A stretch of 64,000 nt of DNA from Oscarella lobularis (taxonomy: Eukaryota; Porifera; Homoscleromorpha; Homosclerophorida; Oscarellidae), in contig NC_089188.1 in NCBI RefSeq assembly GCF_947507565.1, forward strand, positions 1,364,001-1,428,000, given 5' to 3'. The translations under genes were made by a program, and so were the position numbers. Below, one piece after another: positions 22,901 to 32,420 of the stretch. The notes beneath the pieces were generated by a model. That model worked only from the letters and a program-made list of their open reading frames with translations, was not told where the DNA came from and ran no database searches. Numbering within the stretch: position 1 is the first letter of the stretch; every line of letters starts with the position of its first letter.

Positions 22901-25900
22901 ATATCAAATTGAGAACCTAAACTATGATTCTAAGAGCCTATATATTAAATTGAAGGCCTAAACTATGATTCTAAGGACCTAAATATTAAATTGAGGGCCT
23001 AAATTTTGATTCTAAGAGCCTAAATATTAAATTGAGGGCCTAAACTTTGATTCTAAGGAACTAAATATTAAATTGAGAGCCTAAACTTTGATTCTAAGGG
23101 TCTAAATATTAAATTGAGGGCCTAAACTTTGATTCTATAGGCTTAAATATTAAATTGAGGGCCTAAACTTTGATTCCAAAGGCCTAAATATTAAATTGAG
23201 GGCCTAAACTTTGATTCCAAATGCCTAAATATCAAATTGAGGACCTAAACTTTGATTCCAAAGGCCTAAGTATTAAATTGAGAGCCTAAACTTTGATTCT
23301 AAAGGCCTAAATATTAAATTGAGGGCCTAAACTTTGATTCTAAAGGCCTAAATATTAAATTGAGGGCCTAAACTTTGATTCTAAGGGCCTAAGTATCAAA
23401 TTGAGGGCCTAAACTTTGATTCTAAAGGCCTAAATATTAAATTAAGGGCCTAAACTTTGATTCTAAGAGCGTAAAAATTAAATTGAGGGCCTAAACTTTG
23501 ATTCTAAGAGCCTAAATATAAAATTTAGAGCCTAAACTTTGATTCTGAGGGCCTAAGTATCAAATTGAGGGCCTAAACTTTGATTCTATGGGCCTAAATA
23601 TTAAATTGAGGGCCTAAACTTTGATTCTAAAAACCTAAATTTTAAATTGAGAGCCTAAACTTTGATTCTAAGGGCGTAAAAATTAAATTGAGGGCCTAAA
23701 CTAGGATTCTAAGAGCCTAAATATTAAATTGAGGGCCTAAACTTTGATTCTAAGGGACTAAGTATCAAATTGAGGGCCTAAACTTTGATTCTATGGGCCT
23801 AAGTATCAAATTGAGGGCCCAAACTTTGATTCTAAAGGCCTAAATATCAAATTGAGGGCCTAAACTATGATTCTAAGAGCCTATATATTAAATTGAGGAC
23901 CTAAACTATGATTCTAAAGGCCTAAATATTAAATTGAGGGCCTAAATTTTGATTCTAAAGGCCTAAATATTAAATTGAGGGCCTAAACTTTGATTCTAAG
24001 AGACTAAATATTAAATTGAGAGCCTAAACTTTGATTCTAAGGGTCTAAATATTAAATTGAGAGCCTAAACTTTGATTCTAAGGGCGTAAAAATTAAATTG
24101 AGGACCTAAACTTTGATTCTAAAGGCCTAAATATTAAATTAAGGGCCTAAACTTTGATTCCAAAGGCCTAAATATTAAATTGAGGGCTTAACTTTGATTC
24201 CAAAGGCCTAAATATCAAAATGAGGGCCTAAACTTTGATTCTAAGAGACTAAATATTAAATTAAGGGCCTAAACTTTGATTCTAAAAGCCTAAATATTAA
24301 ATTGAGGGCCTAAACTTTGATTCTAAGGGCCTAAGTATCAAATTGAGGGCCTAAACTTTGATTCTAAAGGCCTAAATATTAAATTAAGGGCCTAAACTTT
24401 GATTCTAAGGGCGTAAAAATTAAATTGAGGGCCTAAACTTTGATTCTAAGAGCCTAAATATAAAATTTAGGGCCTAAACTTTGATTCTAAGGGCCTAAGT
24501 ATCAAATTGAGGGCCTAAACTTTGATTCTATAGGCCTAAATATTAAATTGAGGGCCTAAACTTTGATTCTAATGGCCTAAATATTAAATTGAGAGCCTAA
24601 ACTTTGATTCTAAGGGCGTAAAAATTAAATTGAGGGCCTAAGCTATGATTCTAAGGGCCTAAATATCAAATTGAGGGCCTAAACTTTGATTCTAAGGGAC
24701 TAAGTGTAAAATTGAGGGCCTAAACTTTGATTCTATGGGCCTAAGTATCAAATTGAGGGCCCAAACTTTGATTCTAAAGACCTAAATATCAAATTGAGAA
24801 CCTAAACTATGATTCTAAGAGCCTATATATTAAATTGAAGGCCTAAACTATGATTCTAAGGGCCTAAATATTAAATTGAGGGCCTAAATTTTGATTCTAA
24901 GAGCCTAAATATTAAATTGAGGGCCTAAACTTTGATTCTAAGGAACTAGATATTAAATTGAGAGCCTAAACTTTGATTCTAAGGGTCTAAATATTAAATT
25001 GAGGGCCTAAACTTTGATTCTATAGGCTTAAATATTAAATTGAGGGCCTAAACTTTGATTCCAAAGGCCTAAATATTAAATTGAGGGCCTAAACTTTGAT
25101 TCCAAATGCCTAAATATCAAATTGAGGACCTAAACTTTGATTCCAAAGGCCTAAGTATTAAATTGAGAGCCTAAACTTTGATTCTAAAGGCCTAAATATT
25201 AAATTGAGGGCCTAAACTTTGATTCTAAAGGCCTAAATATTAAATTGAGGGCCTAAACTTTGATTCTAAGGGCCTAAGTATCAAATTGAGGGCCTAAACT
25301 TTGATTCTAAAGGCCTAAATATTAAATTAAGGGCCTAAACTTTGATTCTAAGAGCGTAAAAATTAAATTGAGGGCCTAAACTTTGATTCTAAGAGCATAA
25401 ATATAAAATTTAGAGCCTAAACTTTGATTCTAAGGGCCTAAGTATCAAATTGAGGGCGTAAACTTTGATTCTATGGGCCTAAATATTAAATTGAGGGCCT
25501 AAACTTTGATTCTAAAAACCTAAATATTAAATTGAGAGCCTAAACTTTGATTCTAAGGGCGTAAAAATTCAAATTGAGGGCCTAAACTAGGATTCTAAGG
25601 GCCTAAATATTAAATTGAGGGCCTAAACTTTGATTCTAAGAGACTAAGTATCAAATTGAGGGCCTAAACTTTGATTCTATGGGCCTAAGTATCAAATTGA
25701 GGACCCAAACTTTGACTCTAAAAACCTAAATATCAAATTGAGGGCCTAAACTATGATTCTAAGAGCCTATATATTAAATTGAGGGCCTAAACTATTATTC
25801 TAAGAGCCTAAATATTAAATTGAGGGCCTAAATTTTGATTCTAAGGGCCTAAATATTAAATTGAGGGCCTAAACTTTGATTCTAAGGGACTAAATATTAA

Positions 25901-28900
25901 ATTGAGAGCCTAAACTTTGATTCTAAGGGTCTAAATATTAAATTGAGAGCCTAAACTTTGATTCTAAGGGCGTAAAAATTAAATTGAGGACCTAAACTTT
26001 GATTCTAAGGGCCTAAATATTAAATTGAGGTCCTAAACTTTGATTCTAAGGGACTAAATATCAAATTGAGGGCCTAAACTTTGATTCTAAGGGACTAAAT
26101 ATCAAATTGAGAGCCTAAACTTTGATTCTAAGGGCCTAAATTGTAAATTGAGGGCCTAAACTTTGATTCTATGGGCCTAAATATTAAATTGAGAGCCTAA
26201 ACTTTGATTCTAAGAGCCTAGATATTAAATTGAGGGCCTAAACTTTGATTCTAAGAACCTAAATATTAAATTGAGAGCCTAAACTTTAATTCTAAGGGCC
26301 TAAATATTAAATTGAGGGCCTAAACTTTGATGCTAAGGGCCTAAGTATCAAATTGAGGGCCTAAACTTTGATTCTAAGGACCTAAGTATCAAATTGAGGG
26401 CATAAACTTTGATTCTATAGGCCTAATTATTAAATTGAGGGCCTAAACTTTGATTCTAAGGGCCTAAATATTAAATTGAGGGCCTAAACTTTGATTCTAA
26501 GGGCCTAGATATTAAACTGAGGTCTTAAACTTTGATTCTAAGGGACTAAATATCAAATTTAGGGCCTAAACTTTGATTCTAAGGGCCTAAGTATCAAATT
26601 GAGAGCCTAAACTTTGATTCTAAGGGCCTAAGTATCAAATTGAGGGCCCAAACTTTGATTCTAAAGGCCTAAATATTAAATTGAGGGCCTAAACTTTGAT
26701 TCTAAGGGCCTAAGTATCAAATTGAGGGCCTAAACTTTGATTCTAAAGGCCTAAATATTAAATTGAGGGCCTAAACTTTGATTCTATAGGCCTAAATATT
26801 AAATTGAGGGCCTAAACTTTGATTCTAAGGGCCTAAACATTAAATTGAGGGCCTAAACTTTGATTCTAAGGGCCTAGATATTAAATTGAGGGCCTAAACT
26901 TTGATTCTAAAAACCTAAATATTAAATTGAGGGCCTAAACTTTGATTCTATAGGCCTAAATATAAAATTTAGGGCCTAAACTTTGATTCTAAAGGCCTAA
27001 ATATTAAATTAAGGGCCTAAACTTTGATTCTAAGGGCTTAAATATCAAATTTAGGGCCTAAACTTTGATTCTAAGGGCCTAAGTATTAAATTGAGGGCCT
27101 AAACTTTGATTCCAAACGCCTAAATATGAAATTGAGGGCCTGAACTTTGATTCCAAAGGCCTAAATATTAAATTGAGGGCCTGAACTTTGATTCCAAAAG
27201 CCTAAATATTAAATTGAGAGCCTGAACTTTGATTCCAAAAGCCTAAGTATAAAATTGAGGGCCTAAACTTTGATTCTATGGGCCTAAATATTAAATTGAG
27301 GGCCTAAACTTTGATTCTAAAGGCCTAAATATTAAATTGAGGTCCTAAACTTTGATTCTAAGGGACTAAATATCAAATTGAGAGCCTAAACTTTGATTCT
27401 AAGAGCCTAAATATTAAATTGAGGGTTTAAACTTTGATTCTATAGGCCTAAATATTAAATTGAGAGCCTAAACTTTGATTCTAAGAGCCTAGATATTAAA
27501 TTGAGGGCCTAAACTTTGATTCTAAGGGCCTAAATATTAAATTGAGGGCCTAAACTTTAATTCTAAGGGCCTAAATATTAAATTGAGGGCCTAAACTTTG
27601 ATGCTAAGGGCCTAAGTATCAAATTGAGGGCCAAAACTTTGATTCTAAGGACCTAAGTATCAAATTGAGGGCCTAAACTTTGATTCTATAGGCCTAATTA
27701 TTAAATTGAGGGCCTAAACTTTGATTCTAAGGGCCTAAATATTAAATTGAGGGCCTAAACTTTGATTCTAAGGGCCTAGATATTAAACTGAGGTCTTAAT
27801 CTTTGATTCTAAGGGACTAAATATCAAATTTTGGGCCTAAACTTTGATTCTAAGGGCCTAAGTATCAAATTGAGGGCCTAAACTTTGATTCTAAGGGCCT
27901 AAGTATCAAATTGAGGGCCCAAACTTTGATTCTAAAGGCCTAAATATTAAATTGAGGGCCTAAACTATGATTCTAAGGGCCGAAATATTAAATTGAGGGT
28001 CTAAACTTTGATTCTAAAGGCCTAAATATCAAATTGAGGGCCTAAACTTTGATTCTAAGGGCCTAAATATTAAATTGAGGGCCTAAACTTTGATTCTATA
28101 GGCCTAAATATTAAATTGAGGGCCTAAACTTTGATTCCAAAGGCCTAAATATTAAACTGAGGGCCTAAACTTTGATTCTAAAGGCCTAAATATCAAATTG
28201 AGGGCCTAAACTTTGATTCTAAGGGCCTAAATATTAAATTGAGGGCCTAAACTTTGATTCTAAAGGCCTAAATATTAAATTAAGGGCCTAAACTTTGATT
28301 CTAAGGGCCTAAGTATCAAATTGAGGGCCTAAACTATGATTCTAAGGGCCTAAATATTAAATTAAGGGCCTAAACTTTGATTCTAAGGGCGTAAAAATTA
28401 AATTGAGGGCCTAAACTTTGATTCTAAGAGCCTAAATATAAAATTGAGGGCCTAAACTTTGATTCTAAGGGCCTAAATATCAAATTTAGGGCCTAAACTT
28501 TGATTCTAAGGGCCTAAGTATCAAATTGAGGGCCTAAACTATGATTCTAAGGGCGTAAAAATTAAATTGAGGGCCTAAACTTTGATTCGAAGAGCCTAAA
28601 TATAAAATTGAGGGCCTAAACTTTGATTCTAAGGGCCTAAATATCAAATTTAGGGCCTAAACTTTAATTCTTATGGCCTAAATAAATTGAGGGGTACAAT
28701 TTTTATACCAAGACAACTTTTATAATTGTCTCTTAAGAGAATGTTTAAAATCGTCCTAAAAAATTTCTTGAACGATTTTTAAAATCGTGTTGGACGATTT
28801 TAAGATTTAAAATTGTCTTGGACCGTTTTAAACATGTCTTGGATCATTTTTAAAATTCTTCAAAAATTGCGTCAGATTATTGTACCAATAGTTGCAATAC

Positions 28901-29092
28901 AACGCTATGTAAATAAACAGAGTTTTCCGGTTACGCGAGAGAAGGCAGCTGAGCTCGATCCTTCGAGTAATAGCCGGTTCTTCGTGCGTAAGGATCTTCG
29001 TTTTCGATTAATGAAATCTTTCGCCGATAACGTTCTTTCATATCTTCGGGGAGAGCGTAGTATTCGCGCGACAAAGACAAAGCCACCGCCAT
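10972..29092 (-). CDS. SWIM zinc-finger protein with a 17.4 kb satellite intron
   Basis: Two exons on the minus strand: exon 1 28935-29092 (MAVALSLSREYYALPEDMKE..., ATG at 29092) and exon 2 10972-11578. They join GC|T across a GT...AG intron, 11579-28934, 17,356 bp. The product is 254 residues. The junction reads LPSLAYADVVTYLLYTAS, and then comes NYKSMQSFQMFVSGGVREV, a block I recognise from SWIM-domain proteins common in cnidarian and other invertebrate genomes. The SWIM finger is HCTCMAGLGETCSHVGALL (CxC...CxH). Such proteins often continue into a YqaJ-type nuclease domain; here the frame stops shortly after TACTSKENEWIG and a linker, so that part is absent or was lost. Function is unknown. 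Neither exon alone has a complete start-to-stop frame, which supports the join. The start is 156 bp from the divergent DYNLT2B start. Confidence 0.82.
11590..28690. repeat. 41-bp satellite array (~17.1 kb, ~415 monomers)
   Basis: Continuous head-to-tail array with a 41 bp period, measured between matching phases (for example 12841 to 12882). The monomer is two related halves, one reading gggcctaaactttgattctaa and the other gggcctaaatattaaattga, 21 and 20 bp, so gggcctaaa recurs about every 20.5 bp. Monomer variants recur at larger spacings of 1230 bp (30 monomers), 1517 (37), 1763 (43) and 4675 bp, showing higher-order repeat blocks. It is AT-rich and closed in all frames over nearly its whole length. 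It fills the intron of the SWIM gene and is interrupted only by a captured piece of that gene at about 16187-16265. Confidence 0.97.
16187..16265 (-). pseudogene. Captured copy of the SWIM exon 2 edge and its 3' splice site
   Basis: This ~79 bp stretch within the satellite repeats the sequence at 11512-11590 at a constant offset of 4675 bp. On the minus strand it holds the acceptor (ttttag, AG at 16255-16254) and the first ~65 bp of exon 2 down to about 16188, then runs back into satellite. If spliced to exon 1 it would read a short in-frame piece and then hit a stop within the satellite. The junction with satellite shows shared bases (atttttcac). It is reached before the true acceptor during transcription. 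Confidence 0.9.
28691..28900. repeat. Dispersed AT-rich repeat at the satellite border
   Basis: Directly after the array comes a stretch of near-palindromic phrases of the type aaaattgtcttggac...ttttaaaa. The same phrase family occurs in one DNAH2 intron at about 52160-52260 and 53085-53290. It looks like a decayed dispersed element and lies within the 5' end of the SWIM intron. Confidence 0.6.
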
Positions 29093-29248
29093 TACTGCCT
29101 ACCGGAAATACGGGTCAGCGAGAAATTACGTCAGTGTGTGACGTAAACGCAAGTGCTCTATTCCGCTATTCGGGAACCTCGCACTTGCGGTCCGGGAACG
29201 CCGATCCCTCTCGTTACCCCGAGCGATTCCGTAAATAGTGCGTTTAGA
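29093..29248. promoter_or_regulatory. Bidirectional promoter gap, SWIM gene / DYNLT2B
   Basis: 156 bp between the divergent start codons of the SWIM gene (29092, -) and DYNLT2B (29249, +). It contains paired tgacgt-type half sites (acgtcagtgtgtgacgta near 29126-29144), which resemble CRE/ATF elements. The shared promoter role is inferred from geometry. Confidence 0.5.
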
Positions 29249-29825
29249 ATGGACGAAGAGGCGCCCAACACCTACAGACTTCGTCCAAATTTTAAAAACA
29301 AGTAATACGACTCTTTGGAGGACTCTCACCACGAAAATATTCGCGCGAAGGTTCCGCCCCGCCGTCGTGAAGGACATGATCAAGGAAATCCTCAAAGAAC
29401 AGCTGCACGATAAAGAGTACAGCTCCGAAGAGGCGAACGTGTGGACGAAAACGATCTCGGATGGGATAAAAGAACGACTGAAAGGTAGAAAAAAACGACG
29501 CGCCTTTATTCACTTATTAGCGCGCCTTCCTTTGCCAGATTTCGGCTACGACCGATATAAATTTGTAGTCCAAGTCGTAATAGGCGAACAGCGAGGGGCA
29601 GGCGTACAGTAAGTGTGGGAAACGGACGCGTCTTTGTAAAAGTATTTCGTGTTTTTTTACGCAGGATGGGATGTAGATGTTTCTGGGATTCAGATACAGA
29701 CAATCAAGCCCACGAGACGTTTATGAACGTTAGTTTGGAGCAATAGCAATAAAATTTAGGTGCATTTTTTCTCGTAGGACACTCTATTCTCTGCTGCAAC
29801 AGCCTATGGCATATTCTATTATTGA
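29249..29825 (+). CDS. DYNLT2B: Dynein light chain Tctex-type 2B
   Basis: Tctex1-family light chain of cytoplasmic dynein-2, needed for retrograde intraflagellar transport. Five exons, 29249-29301, 29351-29484, 29539-29608, 29665-29728 and 29778-29825, give 122 residues. The protein starts MDEEAPNTYRLRPNFKNK, continues FRPAVVKDMIKEILKEQL, DRYKFVVQVVIGEQRGAG and MGCRCFWDSDTDN, and ends DTLFSAATAYGIFYY. The last exon restores the C-terminal beta-strand of the Tctex1 fold; reading through the fourth donor would stop early after FMNVSLEQ. Introns are 49, 54, 56 and 49 bp, all GT-AG. The start shown is the first ATG of this frame and matches the usual N-terminus. Confidence 0.95.
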
Positions 29826-30139
29826 AACTCGAACTAGCAAACGTGGCATTCCTTTTTGCTGTAATAAGTATAGGACTAAAGTGTGTAGTGTCAAAAATAA
29901 ATAAGAGTAGTGCCAAGGCTGAAACCCGTGATATGTATGATAGCTAAAAGAATGGCAGGATCTTAGAACGTGTGTGCGTGTGTCGACGAAGGTCGGAGGT
30001 GCCCCGAGTTGAAAGGATAAGGATCCCCACTCTTCCCAAAACCAACCTGACACATCATTTCACATACTATTGTACACCCACAAATGATGAGATCAAAGCA
30101 ACGACTACGACCGCCCAGTACGCCACCAAGGCCAATAAA
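29826..30139. other. Intergenic, tail-to-tail
   Basis: Spacer of 314 bp between the stops of DYNLT2B (+) and UQCRH (-). An AATAAA lies at about 29898-29903 on the plus strand, 73 bp after the DYNLT2B stop, and may be its poly(A) signal. Nothing else is recognisable. Confidence 0.5.
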
Positions 30140-30670
30140 TTACTTCAACTTGCTGAACAGTGACCTAGACGCCTGAAAAAAACAACAAAAAATATAATTA
30201 ATTTCTACGACGCCGTCAAAGAAAAATGACTTACGCATTGATCTATACAGTGAATGAAATCGAAGAGCTCTTGCTCGCATTTCTCCTCCGTTTTCGTGCG
30301 ACTTTCCACGCGTTCGGTGCAGCGATTCAATTCCTCTTTCAGCGCCGCGCACGCACGCGATTCGCCGCATTTTTCCCTCAGCGTCTCTTGGGGATCTTCT
30401 AGCTCTTCTTCGTCCTCTTCCTCGTCCTCTTCTTCGCCGCCGCCTGCCTCTTCGTTTTCTTCACCCTGCGCAACGTTATCGTTCGAAATACGGCGGAGTG
30501 TGGAGCCTTTTTACCTCGCCCGATTCGGATGAGTCCTCGACGGGGGCCTCGATACAAACTAGTCAATTCAAGTCGTTGTAAATATCGTGCTTAGCTACCT
30601 CGTCGGCTTCCGATTCGATTGACTCGCTCGTGGCAGCCTCTAGCGTCTTCGTATCGTCGTCATCCGCCAT
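30140..30670 (-). CDS. UQCRH: Cytochrome bc1 complex hinge protein
   Basis: Acidic hinge subunit of respiratory complex III that helps cytochrome c1 dock cytochrome c in the intermembrane space. Four exons, 30599-30670, 30515-30547, 30235-30465 and 30140-30172, give 122 residues (human 91). A long acidic run (EEEDEEEDEEELEDP) precedes the paired-cysteine helical hairpin with LREKCGES, LNRCTERVESR, EEKCEQELFDFIHC and the C-terminal SLFSKLK. The N-terminus MADDDDTKTLEAATSES is also acidic and longer than in vertebrates. Introns are about 50-62 bp. The start lies only 75 bp after the stop of the reductase-like gene upstream on the same strand, so its promoter is very compact. Confidence 0.93.
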
Positions 30671-30745
30671 GTTTGATTGCGTGACGTCGAAAGTAGCGTA
30701 CGCGCTCACACGTGCGTCAAATAGCGTCAAATTTGTATATTTTTT

Positions 30746-32200
30746 TCAATTTTTTTCATTTTCAGGACCCTTGTAGTCGTCTTTCTTTTCTATAATCCCG
30801 CTTTCAATCAAACTGTACGCTGTATCGATGGCGGTTTTTTGAAGTGGTATAGGCTCAATGCCCAACTCTTCCTTTAGCTAAAAAAGAGCAGTACAATGTC
30901 TCTTTATCTTTTGTAATAAAATTTCTTCTCGCCTTTTCATTATCAAAAACAATTCTAATTCCTACAACGCTGTAAAAGAATTTTGCAATTGGGTTGACGA
31001 ATTTAGAAATCCAAAGCTGAATCTTAGTCATTCTCTCCTGAGGAACATCATAGCCTAAAGCAACAGCGCTATCCTAACCACTACACTGCGTCATCTTCTG
31101 TCTGACCTTGTGAGATGAACTCTTTGCCCAAGACTTCAGCAATCTCTTTTAGCCAAACAGTATTGTTCCATAAGATGTAGCGATTACCTGAAAACTCAAA
31201 ACTATGTGCATTAGATCAGCGACGAAATCTATTATTACCAGGTGCTGTTGCACTTGTCATGGTAACCAAATGAGCCCGAGCAACGTCACGAACGTCGACA
31301 AACGGCACAGCCACGTCTGGAACAGCAGAGAGCATCCTCGTCAAAAGAACGAACACCATCTAAATAAACGAATTAAAAATATAGGAGATTAGTAGTATTC
31401 CTGTCCTATTACTCCATGGGAAGTCGAAGTCCTAGGAAGAATCAGTGGTCCAAACACGGCAGACGGATTGATTGCAACGAGCTCGAAGGCCTTATCCGCT
31501 TCAAAAGTGATCAATATCAATTATAAATTAATTTTCAAATGAATTACTTGCCTTCCAAATTTTGCACGAATTTCCAGGCTGCCTTCTCCGCGATCGTTTT
31601 ACTTTGCTCATACGGAGCGCAAGGCCCGTCAACGTCCGTCCAATCGTCAGACGTGTACACGTGATCGGTCCCTACTCCCCGATTGCCGCTCATTCCGTCT
31701 GCAAAATTAATTAATTAATTAATTAATTTAATTAGGAAGTGACTCGCTTGATATCGACGAGACCGAGCTTGTCAAGACGACCCGCTTCACTGTTCCGGCG
31801 TTTGCGCACGCGCTCAGAACGCGTCGCGTGCCGTCCACCGCCGGTCGAATGATGTCATCCGCATTGGGCGGAGAAGCGGCCGGAAAGGGAGAGGCGACGT
31901 GATGTATGTACGTACATCCGGCGACGGCTCTAAGACGAAGAGCTAGTCGCAATGAGGCTTTTTTTGTTTCTTCGCCTACTCTTTCCATCCCTCGTCTTTC
32001 GTTAGATTTGCTTCGACCAGCTCGAGCTCCGGAAACGTTTGTTTGAGGACTTTCTGCACTCGATCGTCGTCGTCTTGTTTCGCGAGTGCGCGCACAGTGC
32101 CGCGAACGCGATACTTTCCGTCTGCCAGCAGAGCGGCTATTATGTGAGATGCGATGAAGCCTGTAGCGCCAGTAACGAGAACGAGAGGAACTCCAGCCAT
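30746..32200 (-). CDS. Dihydroflavonol-4-reductase-like short-chain dehydrogenase
   Basis: NAD(P)-dependent extended SDR of the DFR/CCR/sterol-dehydrogenase group; 363 residues. Eight exons: 31980-32200, 31748-31929, 31552-31698, 31413-31498, 31239-31359, 31107-31187, 30933-31054, 30746-30877; they sum to 1092 bp and all phases agree. The Rossmann motif is VLVTGATGFIASHI near the N-terminus, followed by HHVASPFP, LTSSVSS and the catalytic YEQSK (YxxxK) in exon 3, then FVDVRDVARAHL. Two introns use GC donors with good consensus: 31499-31551 (AAG|GCAAGT) and 30878-30932 (AAG|GCGAGA). A third, 31699-31747, is best read with a GC donor (GCGAGT), though a weak GT/AG alternative exists. The start is the ATG before AGVPLVLVTG; the frame is open upstream but without a better start. 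The substrate cannot be inferred. Confidence 0.87.
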
Positions 32201-32420
32201 GTTCGCACACGCACGTGCCTCGAAATCAGTTAATTTCAATGTGACCAATGATGTTAAATTTTTAAAGTTTTTTAGCATAGACATTTAGATACTCGCACGT
32301 ACTGTGTAAGCGGCACGCCTTTCCCAATAAAATGTTCATTGATTAGCTAAGAGGTTATAGAAGTCCTCACTGTATGAAAAATGTCTGGCTAAAATACTAA
32401 GTGAAGCACCAGACGAATGT
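32201..32420. other. Intergenic between DNAH2 end and reductase start
   Basis: 220 bp between the DNAH2 stop and the start of the downstream same-strand reductase-like gene. It must hold the 3' end of DNAH2 and the promoter of the reductase. I see no distinct motif. Confidence 0.5.

Noticed and set aside
11590-28690. Array of short regular repeats looking like CRISPR
   Set aside because: There are no unique spacers; the units run head-to-tail without gaps, lie in an animal intron and have no cas genes nearby. It is a satellite.
28813-29238. Plus-strand ORF of 141 codons upstream of DYNLT2B
   Set aside because: It is largely antisense to SWIM exon 1 and the promoter gap, begins in repeat DNA and resembles nothing; the minus strand explains the region.
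30254-30532. Plus-strand ORF with a long serine run
   Set aside because: It is the antisense of the acidic Glu/Asp run in UQCRH.
31060-31100. tRNA-like phrase (minus strand gtagtggttaggata)
   Set aside because: It resembles the D-arm of tRNA-Glu or tRNA-Asp genes for about 20 bases only. No T-arm or acceptor stem follows, and it lies in a 51 bp intron of the reductase-like gene.
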